Shown here one piece after another: positions 55,619-56,877 of a stretch of 56,877 nucleotides of DNA. Position numbers and translations under genes: made by a program. Each line of letters opens with the position of its first letter. Within the stretch, counting starts at the first letter, position 1. The stretch spans positions 1 to 56,877 of the forward strand of contig JAFGTC010000285.1 of NCBI GenBank assembly GCA_016934335.1. The letters are read 5' to 3'. The stretch is from Candidatus Omnitrophota bacterium. Its GTDB lineage: Bacteria; Hinthialibacterota; Hinthialibacteria; Hinthialibacterales; Hinthialibacteraceae. Under the pieces are notes generated by a model. The model searched no databases, was not told the DNA's origin, and saw nothing but the letters and a program-made list of their open reading frames with translations.

Positions 55619-56877
55619 ATGAATAAACAGTTATTTCCCCTTTGTACCCTGTTGATCATCTTGAGCGGCTGTTCCCTGGCGCCGCGCTACGATAGGCCCG
55701 ACGCCCCGATTCCCAGTGCGTGGCCTTCCGGCGCCGCTTACGGAGAGAATCTTGCGTCCGCCGGTATTTCCGCGGCGACGGATATTCAATGGCGGGATTT
55801 CTTTACGGATGAGCGCTTGAGAACCGTGATCGAAATTGCTCTGGACAACAATCGTGATTTACAAATCGCCGCATTGAATGTGCAAAAAGCGCGGGCGATG
55901 TACGGAATTCAGCGCGCTGAACTTTTCCCCACGGTGAATGCCGCCGCCGGTGCAATGAAAGGACGCGTATCCACTTCTTCCTTTGGAGGGGGAGGAGGCG
56001 TCAATGTCGAACAATACAGTGTGGATCTCGGCATTAGTTCGTGGGAAATCGATTTCTTCGGACGTCTTCGAAATCTGAAGGATCAAGTGTTGGAAGAGTT
56101 TCTTGCTACGGAAGAAGCGCAGCGCAGCGTGCAGATATCGCTCATTTTCGGGGTCGCCAACGCTTATCTATCCTTAGCCGCAGACCGGGAAAATCTCCTT
56201 TTGGCCCAAACCACTTATGAAACGCAAAAAAAATCGTTTGATCTTATTCAAAAGCGCTTTGATGTAGGAGTCGCCAACGAACTCGACCTGCGAAGGGCGC
56301 AAACCCAAGTGGACGCCGCTCGAGTCGACATCAGTCGATATACGCAACTGACCGCCCAGGATGAAAATGCATTGAACCTCCTGGTCGGCGCATCGATCCC
56401 GGCTTCCGAAGATCTATTGCCTGAGGCTTTAGACGACGTGGCGGCGCCGCAGAATATAACGGCGGGTTTGTCGTCGGAAATCCTTTTGAACCGGCCTGAT
56501 ATTCTTGTCGCCGAACATCAACTTAAAGCGGCCTATGCCAATATAGGCGCCGCTCGGGCGGCGTTTTTCCCCCGCATTTCCCTGACGACTACGTTCGGAA
56601 GCGCCAGCGGAGATCTGAGCGACTTGTTTTCATCCGGAACGGATACATGGAATTACGCACCGCAAATTGTGACGCCGATTTTTGACAGCCGCCTGCGGTC
56701 GGCTTACAAAGTCTCAAAAACCGATAAGGAAATCGCGGTGAGTCAATACGAGAAGGCGATCCAAATCGCCTTTCGTGAAGTCGCAGACGCTTTGGCGGTG
56801 CAAGGCACGGTGAACGAACAGATTTTCGCGCAGCAGTCTCTGGTGGAAGCTTTCGCCCGATCGCATGATTTATCCAA
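55619..56877 (+). CDS. RND outer-membrane efflux factor (OprM/TolC-like lipoprotein), 3' end outside window
   Basis: At least 419 residues, open to the window edge with no stop. Signal peptide with lipobox LSGC (Cys18), then SLAPRYDRPDAPIP, as in OprM/NodT lipoproteins. Two repeats each hold the long helical pairs: the first with DNNRDLQIAALNVQKARAMYGI, the second with LLNRPDILVAEHQLKAAYANIGAARAAFFP. The latter includes the typical NRPD-E motif. It would form the trimeric outer-membrane channel with the adaptor and permease. The start is 4 bases after the permease stop, so the three are an operon. Confidence 0.95.
   Translation, partial: MNKQLFPLCTLLIILSGCSLAPRYDRPDAPIPSAWPSGAAYGENLASAGISAATDIQWRDFFTDERLRTVIEIALDNNRDLQIAALNVQKARAMYGIQRAELFPTVNAAAGAMKGRVSTSSFGGGGGVNVEQYSVDLGISSWEIDFFGRLRNLKDQVLEEFLATEEAQRSVQISLIFGVANAYLSLAADRENLLLAQTTYETQKKSFDLIQKRFDVGVANELDLRRAQTQVDAARVDISRYTQLTAQDENALNLLVGASIPASEDLLPEALDDVAAPQNITAGLSSEILLNRPDILVAEHQLKAAYANIGAARAAFFPRISLTTTFGSASGDLSDLFSSGTDTWNYAPQIVTPIFDSRLRSAYKVSKTDKEIAVSQYEKAIQIAFREVADALAVQGTVNEQIFAQQSLVEAFARSHDLS

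Overview
The window is chromosomal DNA from a Gram-negative, probably free-living bacterium that turns over polysaccharides. It encodes lipoprotein and Tat/Sec signal peptides, a complete RND efflux system with an outer-membrane factor, a methyl-accepting chemotaxis protein and type II-style pseudopilins. Tat-exported Gfo/Idh/MocA oxidoreductases, ceramidase-like proteins, ASPIC/UnbV-FG-GAP proteins, CBM9-like proteins and orphan pseudopilins together are typical of Planctomycetes-like and nearby candidate phyla (Hydrogenedentota, Sumerlaeota or Omnitrophota/Hinthialibacterota-like). I cannot fix the phylum from this sequence. Base composition is about 50% G+C in genes, with AT-rich intergenic DNA. 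I saw no insertion sequence, prophage, CRISPR array or rRNA.

Region 1 (0.3-7.1 kb): a chemoreceptor with an unusually long helical sensor and a C-terminal CheR-docking-like pentapeptide, a secreted YetA/RGLX-like polysaccharide lyase, an unknown membrane-anchored protein, and a tRNA-Pro(CGG).

Region 2 (7.5-25 kb): a carbohydrate block. On the plus strand lie a Tat-exported Gfo/Idh/MocA oxidoreductase, a ceramidase-like hydrolase and a sugar isomerase/epimerase. They are followed by a GH28-like beta-helix protein (minus), a CBM9-like secreted protein, an FG-GAP/ASPIC protein translationally coupled to a TPR protein, and a GH78 alpha-L-rhamnosidase. On the minus strand lie a Tat-exported fucose/arabinose-isomerase-like protein, a second CBM9-like protein and a TolB-like propeller. 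With a GH106-like enzyme at 43.5-46.1 kb, these genes point to rhamnose- and uronic-acid-rich polymers such as rhamnogalacturonan. No SusC/SusD or other importer is visible. The lyase and both CBM9-like proteins end in the same short motif, S-x-W-x-[VIL]-Y-stop, which I do not recognise.

Region 3 (25.3-40.9 kb): housekeeping and envelope genes. These are PII, NAD kinase, TlyA, two glycosyltransferases, two methyltransferases (one is Cfa), a YdjM-like membrane protein, a decayed CBM9 gene, a PduO-type cobalamin adenosyltransferase, a GyrI-like protein, a pseudopilin, an ACT-domain protein with a cysteine cluster, a cysteine desulfurase and trpD.

Region 4 (40.9-56.9 kb): an acyl-CoA synthetase, a metallophosphoesterase, the GH106-like enzyme, a DUF2298 membrane protein followed closely by trpC, a second pseudopilin, and a tetR-adaptor-RND permease-outer membrane factor cluster cut by the window end. 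Related dyads lie upstream of both tetR and the adaptor gene and are candidate operators.
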